Shown: one piece after another, positions 42,343-50,362 of the stretch | Position numbering within the stretch: the first letter of the stretch is position 1 | How the letters are laid out: the number at the start of each line of letters is the position of its first letter | Source of the DNA: Treponema_B putidum | Lineage (GTDB): Bacteria; Spirochaetota; Spirochaetia; Treponematales; Treponemataceae | Strand: one strand, 5' to 3' | Length of the DNA stretch: 64,000 nt | Assembly: GCF_007830595.1 (NCBI RefSeq) | Contig: NZ_VLLD01000013.1 | Notes under the pieces: generated by a model | The model's input: only the letters and a program-made list of their open reading frames with translations | The model's database searches: none | What the model was told of the DNA's origin: nothing | Made by a program: the position numbers and the translations under genes

Positions 42343-45300
42343 ATGCCCGACATATCACCCTTAGTTTTATCATATTTAAAAACGCTTTCTCATGAAGAAC
42401 TTATCGCATTAATCCATTCTTTTGCAAATGCCCATGAAGATATTCGGTTTACCCTTGAAGAAAAAGCCGCCGTTGAAACGGCAAAAAACGAAGACGAGGC
42501 TGCCGCAGACAAGCAGCAAATGCCTCAAACGGTGCCTGCGATAAAAGCTCAGAATATATCCGCACAATCACCACTTAGAATACCGGCAGTGGACACATCC
42601 ACGACATCATCGAATGCTCTTGTTAATAGGAACAGTACGCCTCAGGAAAAAATCGATTTGTATACCTCTCTCTTTGTAGGACGGAAAGATGTCTTTGCGC
42701 TGCGCTGGTATAATGCAACGTCGAATAAAAGCGGTTATTCGCCTGTATGCGAAAACAAGTGGAAAATTGGGAAATGCGATATGAAAAAATATTCGTGCGC
42801 CGACTGTCCTTTTAAACTGCCTGTTCCGCTGTCAGATCGATATATTTTTAACCACTTGGCAGGAAAAGATTCCGCCTGCCGCGATGTGGTCGGTTTATAT
42901 CCGCTTATGGAAGGAGATGTTTGCCGATTCCTCGCATTCGACTTCGACTCGCATACGGGAAGTTCCGATGCGTGGAAAAAAGATGCGACGGCCGTACGTA
43001 AAATCTGTGCGGCGTTTTCCGTTCCCGTTTCGGTTGAAATATCGCGTTCGGGAAAAGGCGCTCACCTTTGGATTTTTTTCAGCGAAGCTGTTGCCGCAAA
43101 ACGGGCACGCAATTTCGGGAGATTGATTTTGCAGGCTGCGATGAATGAGAGGCATTCGTTATCATTTGAATCATTCGACCGTATGTTTCCCAATCAGGAT
43201 GCGATACCGAAAGACGGTTACGGCAATTTAATCGCTCTACCGCTGCAGGGGCAAGCAGTAAAAAATAAGTGCTCGGTTTTTGTGGATGAAGATTTTATTC
43301 CGTTTGGCGATCAATGGGAGTATTTAAGTTCGGTCAAAACATTGTCCGAAAAAGCCGTACAAACATGCTGCAGCGAAATTGCAAAGGCCGTACCGGAGTT
43401 TTTGCCGAATGATTTTGATGAAAGCGGAAATGATAAGGCAAACGATATTGTTAAAGCCAAAACGGCATATAAAATTTCCAGAATACTGACGGATACTCCA
43501 TCATCGAAAAATCCGCAGCTTACGCAAAAAGATTTTTCTTCGGCTGTGCACATTACGTTTTCCAACCAAATCGAAATTGAAAAAAACGGAATATCGGAAC
43601 GGGCTCTGGGATTTTTCAGGCGAACATCGGTTTTCTTAAATCCTGAGTATTTTAAAAATCTTCACATGCGCCTCCCGCTGTATAATATTCCGCGTTATAT
43701 CGACTGTTCCGATGAAACCGAAAACACTTTGCTTTTGCCTCGCGGCAATCTCGGTCAAATCGAAAAATTATTAAAAGATTGCAATGCGCCCTATGAAATA
43801 ACGGATGCACGGGAAGCGGGTATGTGCATTGAAGTCGCTTTTACTGCGGAACTGTATGCGGAACAAAAGGCGGCTTTGCAAGCTATGCTCGAATCGGATA
43901 TCGGCATTTTATCTGCGGGAACGGGCTTTGGAAAAACGATAACTGCCGCAGCCCTCATTGCGGAACGGAAAACGAATACGATAATCCTCGTGCAGACGCA
44001 CACGCTTTTGGAACAGTGGAAAAAGGCTATCAAACGGTTTTTAAATTACGAAGCGGGAACGATCGCTGCGGGAAAAGATACGTCGACGGGCATTATCGAC
44101 ATCGCAATCATTAAGTCGCTCACTGAAAAAAATTCGGATGCGGTAAAACCGCGGCGGCATACATACGGTATGCTTATTGTCGACGAATGTCATCACGTTT
44201 CGGCATTCGGAACGGAAAACCTAGTAAAGAGTTTCCGCTCAAAATATGTATACGGACTGACTGCAACGCCTGTCCGGCGTGACGGCCGGCAAAAGATTAT
44301 CTTTATGCAGTGCGGGCCTATTCTTTATGCGACGACTGCGAAACAGATGAACAGCGTGCAAAACTTTGAACATTATTTTATTCCGCGTTTTACGAACTTT
44401 CATATCGCTGCGGAAAATGCAGAGCATTCGAAATCTTCAATTCAAAATTATTATTCCGAAATGATAAAAGCGGAATCACGGAATTTATTAATCGTTTCAG
44501 ATGTACAAACCGCCGTCAAAGCAGGACGAACGCCGCTTGTTCTTTCCGATAGGATAGAACATTTAAAATTGCTAAAAGAAAATCTAAAAGATGCAGCTGC
44601 CAATGTCATCGTGATTACAGGAAAAGGAACGCAAAAACAAAAAAAAGAACAGTTGGAAATACTCAACAAAGTTCCTGCCTCTGAATCGCTTATAGTGCTC
44701 GCGACAGGCAAGTATGCCGGAGAAGGCTTTGACAATCCGCGGCTTGATACACTTATGCTTGCAATGCCGTTTAGCTGGAAGGGTACGCTTGCACAATATT
44801 GCGGCCGCCTGCACAGAAATTTCGCAGGAAAAGAAGAAGTGTTGATTTTCGACTATGTCGATTTTCGTCTTCCGGTTTTCGACAGGATGTACCGGAATCG
44901 GCTTAAAGGCTATAAGCAACTCGGTTATACAATAAAGCCGGTTTTCGATTCAGGGAAGAAAGAAGAAGTACCATCAAAGCTATATTCCGCCAACGACTAC
45001 ACAACCGATTTTATTCAAGACTGCATGGACGCAAAAAAATCGGCTATTATTTATTCACCGTACCTTTCCAAAACGGAAGTGCAAAAATTTTTACCCCTCG
45101 TACCTAAAATTATTTCAAACGGGTGCAAAATTTTTATTATGACAAAGCTGCATGAAGATGAAGGACGGCGAAAAAAGCAACAGCAGTATATTAATATGCT
45201 CGAAACGGCGGGAGCTGCGGTTTCGGCGAAAGAGAATATTACACAAAGGTTAGCTATTTTTGATGAAAAAATTTTATGGTACGGCAGTATCAACTTTCTA

Positions 45301-45384
45301 GGATATTCGGAAGAGGAAGATTGCAGTATCCGTATCTGCAATTCGGAAATCGCGTCAGCTGTAGAAGCGGAAATTATAAAATGA
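42343..45384 (+). CDS. TOTE-type archaeo-eukaryotic primase - SF2 helicase - PLD-like protein
   Basis: This 1013-residue multidomain protein fits the primase-helicase of TOTE-type conflict systems. Region about 100-360 is an archaeo-eukaryotic primase domain with a zinc-finger-like CDMKKYSCADC, the catalytic FDFDSHTGS and GAHLWIFF. Region about 490-860 is a superfamily 2 helicase: GTGFGKT (Walker A), VDECHH (motif II), GLTATPVRRDG (motif III) and the motif VI segment GRLHRNF. The C-terminal 120 residues resemble a phospholipase-D nuclease, but the HxK histidine is lost (TQR at 967-969) while GSIN remains. Such proteins are thought to act against foreign DNA. No ribosome site precedes ATG 42343. 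The high GC and codon use suggest horizontal transfer. Confidence 0.82.
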   Translation: MPDISPLVLSYLKTLSHEELIALIHSFANAHEDIRFTLEEKAAVETAKNEDEAAADKQQMPQTVPAIKAQNISAQSPLRIPAVDTSTTSSNALVNRNSTPQEKIDLYTSLFVGRKDVFALRWYNATSNKSGYSPVCENKWKIGKCDMKKYSCADCPFKLPVPLSDRYIFNHLAGKDSACRDVVGLYPLMEGDVCRFLAFDFDSHTGSSDAWKKDATAVRKICAAFSVPVSVEISRSGKGAHLWIFFSEAVAAKRARNFGRLILQAAMNERHSLSFESFDRMFPNQDAIPKDGYGNLIALPLQGQAVKNKCSVFVDEDFIPFGDQWEYLSSVKTLSEKAVQTCCSEIAKAVPEFLPNDFDESGNDKANDIVKAKTAYKISRILTDTPSSKNPQLTQKDFSSAVHITFSNQIEIEKNGISERALGFFRRTSVFLNPEYFKNLHMRLPLYNIPRYIDCSDETENTLLLPRGNLGQIEKLLKDCNAPYEITDAREAGMCIEVAFTAELYAEQKAALQAMLESDIGILSAGTGFGKTITAAALIAERKTNTIILVQTHTLLEQWKKAIKRFLNYEAGTIAAGKDTSTGIIDIAIIKSLTEKNSDAVKPRRHTYGMLIVDECHHVSAFGTENLVKSFRSKYVYGLTATPVRRDGRQKIIFMQCGPILYATTAKQMNSVQNFEHYFIPRFTNFHIAAENAEHSKSSIQNYYSEMIKAESRNLLIVSDVQTAVKAGRTPLVLSDRIEHLKLLKENLKDAAANVIVITGKGTQKQKKEQLEILNKVPASESLIVLATGKYAGEGFDNPRLDTLMLAMPFSWKGTLAQYCGRLHRNFAGKEEVLIFDYVDFRLPVFDRMYRNRLKGYKQLGYTIKPVFDSGKKEEVPSKLYSANDYTTDFIQDCMDAKKSAIIYSPYLSKTEVQKFLPLVPKIISNGCKIFIMTKLHEDEGRRKKQQQYINMLETAGAAVSAKENITQRLAIFDEKILWYGSINFLGYSEEEDCSIRICNSEIASAVEAEIIK

Positions 45385-45440
45385 GCCGACATATCCCGAC
45401 TCAAGAATATCGGGGTTCTTGATTTATGCTCAACAGGTTT

Positions 45441-46349
45441 TTACCCCATAGCTCCTACTATATATGGAATGGCTTCCGTATCATCTAATTCAACACTTTC
45501 AAAGTTCATATAATAATTATATGAACGCCCGTCTTTAAGCTGAATGAAAATGATATGGTTCGCAAAGCCGCTGTCGGGATCATACTTGTATGTTGCTTTC
45601 TTTATATCCTGTAAACTTAAGGGCGTAATATACTCTCCTGAATCTTCAGCTTCGCCGCCGATAAGTTCACAGACAAACTGCTCCGTTTCCCCTTGAAGAA
45701 TATTCATACATTGTTCCTTGATATACTGAGGCAGAATATATTGCATACAAGCGTCAACATCATGAGTATTTAAGGCAGCGGTAAAGCCTCGTGCCAAAGA
45801 ATGATAATCGTTCTTCTTTTTCGGATAATCGGTAAGGCAGACAAATTTTTCATTTTGCCATTTAAAAATCATACAATCCTGATTTTCGAGTATGACCGTA
45901 ATCGCAGTTCCGCTGCGAGGCGGGAAAAAATACATATACTGACCAAGAATTTCCCAAGAAGAGCCTCCGATTTTTTTCCATAAATCCCGAATGCCGAAGT
46001 TTTCCGTTTTGGAAACTTTGCCGTTGCTGTAAAGATAAAAAGCCGGAAATAAGTCTGAATTCACTAAAATCAGTTTTCCTTTACCGCCTTTCAGATTCCA
46101 GTAACACATTTCCCAGTAGTAGATATCTCCTACGGCTTTAAAACTCACGTAGCGGTTTTCCTCATCGTATACTTCAATAAGCGGATCGAAACCATCGCTT
46201 CGCTTTATTTCGTTAAACTTAGCCGGAAATGCGCTATCGGGCAAGCGCATCAGCAGGTCTCTCAGCGTTCCTGCTTTTTCGGCAAAAACACCTGAAGTAC
46301 CTACAGTCAAAATAGCAATGACCATAATTAATATAATTTTTCTTTTCAT
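45441..46349 (-). CDS. Secreted protein of unknown function
   Basis: This 302-residue protein has a signal peptide (RKIILIMVIAILTVGTSGVFA) and a mature domain rich in aromatic residues with YDEENRYVSF, WEMCYWNLKGG and ALNTHDVDACMQYILPQ. The C-terminal part may be an NTF2-like or beta-sandwich domain. I do not recognise a family. ATG 46349 is chosen because GGGAGG lies five bases before it. It follows a cassette-like region in the same orientation. Confidence 0.55.
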   Translation of the reverse strand: MKRKIILIMVIAILTVGTSGVFAEKAGTLRDLLMRLPDSAFPAKFNEIKRSDGFDPLIEVYDEENRYVSFKAVGDIYYWEMCYWNLKGGKGKLILVNSDLFPAFYLYSNGKVSKTENFGIRDLWKKIGGSSWEILGQYMYFFPPRSGTAITVILENQDCMIFKWQNEKFVCLTDYPKKKNDYHSLARGFTAALNTHDVDACMQYILPQYIKEQCMNILQGETEQFVCELIGGEAEDSGEYITPLSLQDIKKATYKYDPDSGFANHIIFIQLKDGRSYNYYMNFESVELDDTEAIPYIVGAMG

Positions 46350-46448
46350 AGAACCTCCCATTTATCGGCTATTTTATACCTGTTATATTCGGATAATATA
46401 ATATGAGCCCTTTATCGTCAAGTAACTCAGGATTGCTTTATAACTACT

Positions 46449-46474
46449 AATGTTATAGGCCGGTTCCGCACAAG
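46449..46474 (-). repeat. 26-bp repeat, copy 1 (inverted relative to 54847-54872)
   Basis: This block matches 54847-54872 at 25 of 26 positions on the opposite strand. Each copy lies about 50-100 bases before a gene for an exported or membrane protein, in that gene's orientation. It could be a cassette boundary or a mobile-element end. Confidence 0.55.
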
Positions 46475-46500
46475 TCTTCCCGCAAGCGGTTAGCTTCTCA

Positions 46501-46565
46501 ACTCAACATTGTTTAAACTGCCACACGCTTTACCGTGTTGTCGGCTTTGAAAAAGGGTGTTAGGT
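46501..46565 (-). repeat. attC-like recombination site A
   Basis: On the minus strand the site opens with ACCTAAC (RYYYAAC core) at 46565-46559 and closes with GTTGAGT (GTTRRRY core) at 46507-46501, 65 bp apart. The following bases ACCCTTTTCAAAGCCGAC resemble the L'' region of classical integron attC sites. It lies 10 bases after the stop of the cassette gene 46576-47364. Confidence 0.6.
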
Positions 46566-46575
46566 GATATTCATT

Positions 46576-47364
46576 TTATGGATGAATCATATCCATATTT
46601 CCAAATCCAAAAATTAGCTCGTTTTCTTTTATAACACAACATAAATCAAATTTTGTTATAAAACGAAATGATATTTCACTATTCTTAAATATCTTCCAAT
46701 CAGAACTTTTCTTATAAATTTTTTTATATTGATTATATTCTTCATTTGAAATTTTTATTATATAGTAATAAGGTAATTGCTCAATATTAGTTGGAATCCC
46801 ATTTGAATATTGTTTTTCAATAATCTCAATAGATTTATCTTTAATTTGAATATCCGTTTCATGAGTAAAAAGCCATTTTATGAAATTTATATCTTTACAA
46901 TCAGCAATATTCAATGTGTCCTGTAAATAATATCTACTATAAAAATCCGAATAACTATAACAATCATAGATGATTTGTAATTCATTTAAAATATCACATC
47001 TATAGAATTTTTTAGACTCAGATTCATACATCCAATAATTATTTTGAATTTCATATTTTTTCCCTGTCAGTAAATACTCAACTTTATATTCACCATCTAT
47101 AATACAAGCTTTTTCAACATTATTTATAGAAATAAGCTTTGCCTTTTTAATTTTTCTATCCATCGATATTAAAGCATTACAGAGATCCTTATTTAAAATC
47201 GCTGACTCATCATGAGATTTCGGAATCCATCCTTTATATAGGAGAGTACTATTAGAATTATTTTCCAATAAAATTAAAACATTCATCTCTCGTTCATCAT
47301 CAGCAAAGATATTTTGCAATAAAAGTAGTAATATACACAAAATACATATTCTTTTGTTTTTCAT
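46576..47364 (-). CDS. Secreted cassette-encoded protein of unknown function
   Basis: This 262-residue protein has a signal peptide (KRICILCILLLLLQNIFA) and a mature part rich in Tyr, Asn and Ser, with no recognised family. It starts 35 bases after attC-like site B and ends 10 bases before site A. That is the layout of a single integron gene cassette of about 0.9 kb. Confidence 0.6.
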   Translation of the reverse strand: MKNKRICILCILLLLLQNIFADDEREMNVLILLENNSNSTLLYKGWIPKSHDESAILNKDLCNALISMDRKIKKAKLISINNVEKACIIDGEYKVEYLLTGKKYEIQNNYWMYESESKKFYRCDILNELQIIYDCYSYSDFYSRYYLQDTLNIADCKDINFIKWLFTHETDIQIKDKSIEIIEKQYSNGIPTNIEQLPYYYIIKISNEEYNQYKKIYKKSSDWKIFKNSEISFRFITKFDLCCVIKENELIFGFGNMDMIHP

Positions 47365-47398
47365 GTTCTTCTCTGAATTTCTGCACGAAAGGCAGTCC

Positions 47399-47464
47399 GC
47401 CTAACATTCGCTTAACCTGCTTTGCGGCTTGTCTGCAATGTCTGATTTGAAGCGGGTGTTAGGC
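47399..47464 (-). repeat. attC-like recombination site B
   Basis: The 66-bp site has perfect cores on both sides: GCCTAAC (47464-47458, minus strand) and GTTAGGC (47405-47399). Internal arms CCCGCTTCAA and TTAAGCGAAT pair around a variable centre. The TAA of HigA is part of the first core, which is common in integron cassettes. Confidence 0.7.
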
Positions 47465-47758
47465 TATCTGTTTACAATGCGGAATTTTCTCTAAATCATT
47501 TACGAGCTTTAGCTCTGCTTCTCTCAAATCCAATTCATTTTGCATATTCAGCCAGAACTTAGAAGTTGTTCCAAAGTATTTAGAAAGCCTCAATGACATT
47601 TCAACCGTTATTTTTCTTTTTCCATGAACTAAATCCAAAATTGAACTGGAAGAAACACCTAAATCTTTTGAAAGTCTATATGGAGTAATATTTAAAGGCT
47701 CGAGAAACTCTTCTAGTAAAATTTCACCAACTGTCGGTAATTCAAATCTTTTATCCAT
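47459..47758 (-). CDS. higA: HigA-type antitoxin
   Basis: This 99-residue antitoxin has an XRE helix-turn-helix (PYRLSKDLGVSSSSILDLVHGKRK) with the HigA/VapI opening PTVGEILLEEFLEPL. It neutralises the toxin encoded 13 bases upstream and probably represses the promoter at 48060-48088. The start chosen is ATG 47758, spaced from GGAGG. Its stop codon lies inside attC-like site B. Confidence 0.88.
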   Translation of the reverse strand: MDKRFELPTVGEILLEEFLEPLNITPYRLSKDLGVSSSSILDLVHGKRKITVEMSLRLSKYFGTTSKFWLNMQNELDLREAELKLVNDLEKIPHCKQIA

Positions 47759-47771
47759 AACACGCCTCCGT

Positions 47772-48053
47772 TTAGTGGTAATCCACAATCTGTACTTCAT
47801 AAGCTTCACTGTTTAGAAACTTAAACTGTATTCTCCATTGACTATTTATTCTTATGGAACAATAGTCCTTTAAATCCCCAAGAAGATGTTCAAATCTATT
47901 TCCTGGAGGAATTCTCAGATCATCTTCTTTTTCCGCTGAATTAATTATCAATAATTTAGCAAAGGCTCTCTTATGTATTTCAGGCGGAAGCTTAGGTGAT
48001 TTATTGCCTTTCCAGATTTTTTCCGTTTCTGAATCTGCAAATGATTTAATCAT
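47772..48053 (-). CDS. higB: HigB/RelE-superfamily toxin
   Basis: This 93-residue toxin is of the HigB type, an mRNA interferase that acts with the ribosome. It begins with IKSFADSETEKIWKG and has the family C-terminal pattern CSIRINSQWRIQFKF. It precedes its antitoxin, the order typical of higBA and opposite to relBE. Together with site B it forms a toxin-antitoxin cassette. Confidence 0.88.
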   Translation of the reverse strand: MIKSFADSETEKIWKGNKSPKLPPEIHKRAFAKLLIINSAEKEDDLRIPPGNRFEHLLGDLKDYCSIRINSQWRIQFKFLNSEAYEVQIVDYH

Positions 48054-48059
48054 AGTTAT

Positions 48060-48088
48060 ATTATCTGTTATTAAGATATATCTGTCAA
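48060..48088 (-). promoter_or_regulatory. higBA promoter
   Basis: On the minus strand TTGACA (48088-48083) and GATAAT (48065-48060) are 17 bases apart. Half-repeats of the form ATATxATCTGT overlap it and could bind HigA. Confidence 0.6.
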
Positions 48089-48140
48089 GTAGCTATATTT
48101 AATAGATTTTTTGTTGTGTTTTGAATCATATTTAAATTAG

Positions 48141-48452
48141 TTATTTATTTTCAGAATAAAAATTACTGTGAAAAATAACTTTCTTACCAATTTTTTCAGC
48201 AAATGCTATTTCACGTTTTACTTGTTCTCCGATATATCCATTCAGATTAACCACATAAATAGCATCTGAAATTTGTATTTTTCTATAATGGGCTTCATTA
48301 AGCTTTTTTATTTCTTCATCACTTAATTTTATTTCTTCTTCATTGTAAACACACTGTAATACACTCATATGGTGTGTCTTCTCTAATAAAAGAGCTATTT
48401 TTTTCATCTCATTTGCAAATCTCATGCTTCCACAAATCGTTACTACTTCCAA
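48141..48452 (-). CDS. Nucleoside 2-deoxyribosyltransferase-like protein
   Basis: This 103-residue protein has the TIR-like fold of nucleoside deoxyribosyltransferase relatives: TICGSMRFANEM near the start, then SDAIYVVNLNGYIGEQVKREIAF and a final GKKVIF. It could cleave or transfer nucleotide bases. The start is probably TTG 48452, because GGGAGG lies seven bases before it; the longer frame would pass through a cassette core (48492-48498). Related small proteins occur in phage and defence regions. Confidence 0.65.
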   Translation of the reverse strand: MEVVTICGSMRFANEMKKIALLLEKTHHMSVLQCVYNEEEIKLSDEEIKKLNEAHYRKIQISDAIYVVNLNGYIGEQVKREIAFAEKIGKKVIFHSNFYSENK

Positions 48453-48491
48453 ACTTTTTACCTCCCATATTACCACGCCTGCGGCGTGTGA

Positions 48492-48498
48492 GCCTAAC
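48492..48498 (-). repeat. Single attC core, possible cassette boundary remnant
   Basis: The core GTTAGGC (minus strand) sits about 40 bases before the gene at 48452, followed by a CACGCC/GGCGTG hairpin. The second core of a full site is not found upstream, so this is a half-site or decayed attC. No gene is seen in 48499-48762. Confidence 0.35.
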
Positions 48499-48762
48499 AC
48501 CCCTCTTCTCCCCTTCCTCATAATATCATAAAAACCGGTACTTTCTATACACTATCACTACGGCAAGCACAAACGATAAGAATCGGCGGCAGGCTGCAAT
48601 GGGTAAATGACGGTTTTTCCGTATAGGGTAGGCAGAAGGTATAAAAAATGCATCTTTTATTCATTGCCAATATAGTAAAAAAGCTCAGCTTTGTCAATGA
48701 ATATTTTATTGTTCAAAAGCTCTTGCATTATAAACCTTAAGCCTGTATAATCCTTAATTGTT

Positions 48763-50361
48763 ATGGGCAAGGTTAAAAATAAATCTCTCGTAAAAAGCGG
48801 GTCAAAACTTTCTCTTTTAGTTTTAGGGTCAAGAATTTTAGGTCTTGTCCGCCAGATGACTATGTCTCATTTTTTAGGGACTGGTCCCTTGGCCGATGCC
48901 TTTACCACGGCCTTTATGCTTCCCAACCTTTTTAGAAGGCTCTTTGCCGAAAACAGCATAACAGTTGCCTTTATTCCGACCTTTAATGCCTATCTGCAAA
49001 AGCACAAAGATTCGCAAGAATCCGCAGAAACAAAAAAAGAAATAAACGAATTTTTAAATTCTATTTTTACTCTTGTAAGTTTTTCTACTGCCATTGTAGT
49101 TATATTGGGCATTCTGTTTTCTCCGCTGATAATAAAGCTTTTTTTTAAGAATATTGCAGATTATGATTCTACAGTTTTTTTAACGCGGATAATGTTTCCG
49201 TATTTATTTTTAATTTCGGTTGCAGCCTTTTTTCAAGGTATTTTAAACGGAGTAAAGATTTTTACCCCTTCGGGCTTTACGCCTATTTTGTTCAACATAG
49301 CCGTCATTACTTCTACCTATGTTTTTGCAAAACCTTTTGGAGACCCCGCCGCAGCAATGGCATACGGTGTTGTTGTAGGAGGTATTATACAGGCAATCTT
49401 TCAGCTGCCCTTTGTTTTAAAGACGGGCTTTAGTCTTAAGCTCACAAACCTTAAAAAAACTTTTTCAAACCCCGGAACAAAAAAAGTCCTTGCCCTTATC
49501 GGGCCGACTATAATCGGCATGGCCACCTATCAGATAAACGATCTTGTTTCTACCTCGCTTGCAACTTCGGCAGGTCTTGGAATAGCTTCAAGTTTACAAT
49601 ATTCTTTACGCTTACAAGAACTTTTATTAGGTATCTTTGCCGTTTCTGTAGGCACCGTAATTCTCCCCGAAATGTCGGCCTTGGCTCTGCGTAAAGATTG
49701 GAGAGCCTTCCAAACCGTACTATTGCAAGCCATAAAGGTAATCTCTCTCATTACAATACCCGCTACCTTTTTCTTTCTTTTGTCTGGAGAAAATTTAATC
49801 ATCCTCATTTATAAGAGCAACAAATTCGATTCAGCTTCGGTAAAATTAACATTGGGAATTTTTAGGCTTCACATAATAGGGCTTTTTGCAATCGCTGCAA
49901 ACAGGATTATAGCTCCTGCCTTTTATGCCCAAAGCGATTCAAAGTCACCTACAATCGCAGGAATAATCTGCTTTGCAGTTAATATCCTCCTAGCCTTAAT
50001 TTTAGTAGGCCCCATGGGTGGAAACGGCATTGCTCTCGCTTTGACAATAGCATCATTTATAAACACGGCCATACTCTTAATGTTTTTAAAAAAGAACAAG
50101 GCCATTGATGTAAAAGAACTCATCTTTCCGGCTCTTTTATTTATTGCAAAAATATTCGCTTTTTCGGTTGCAGCATCAATTCCTATTTATTTTTTAAAGG
50201 ATAAAATTTATTCTCCATTTGCTTCATTCGGAAAATTTATCGGACAAGGAGTTCCGCTTTTTATTTCTTTTATTATTTTTGCAGGAATTGGAGCAGGCCT
50301 TTTACTTATAACTAAGGATCGAACAGCAAACATAATTTTAAAACGCTTAAAGGAAAAATAA
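48763..50361 (+). CDS. murJ: Lipid II flippase MurJ
   Basis: This 532-residue MATE-like membrane protein moves the peptidoglycan precursor lipid II across the inner membrane. About 14 helices are apparent. It has the family opening SRILGLVRQMTMSHFLG, the GPLADAFTTAFMLPNLFRRLFAENS segment split over helices 1-2, and APAFYAQSDSKSPT. It lies one base before nrdA, possibly co-transcribed. The start is ATG 48763 with only a weak purine-rich ribosome site. Confidence 0.93.
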   Translation: MGKVKNKSLVKSGSKLSLLVLGSRILGLVRQMTMSHFLGTGPLADAFTTAFMLPNLFRRLFAENSITVAFIPTFNAYLQKHKDSQESAETKKEINEFLNSIFTLVSFSTAIVVILGILFSPLIIKLFFKNIADYDSTVFLTRIMFPYLFLISVAAFFQGILNGVKIFTPSGFTPILFNIAVITSTYVFAKPFGDPAAAMAYGVVVGGIIQAIFQLPFVLKTGFSLKLTNLKKTFSNPGTKKVLALIGPTIIGMATYQINDLVSTSLATSAGLGIASSLQYSLRLQELLLGIFAVSVGTVILPEMSALALRKDWRAFQTVLLQAIKVISLITIPATFFFLLSGENLIILIYKSNKFDSASVKLTLGIFRLHIIGLFAIAANRIIAPAFYAQSDSKSPTIAGIICFAVNILLALILVGPMGGNGIALALTIASFINTAILLMFLKKNKAIDVKELIFPALLFIAKIFAFSVAASIPIYFLKDKIYSPFASFGKFIGQGVPLFISFIIFAGIGAGLLLITKDRTANIILKRLKEK

Positions 50362-50362
50362 A

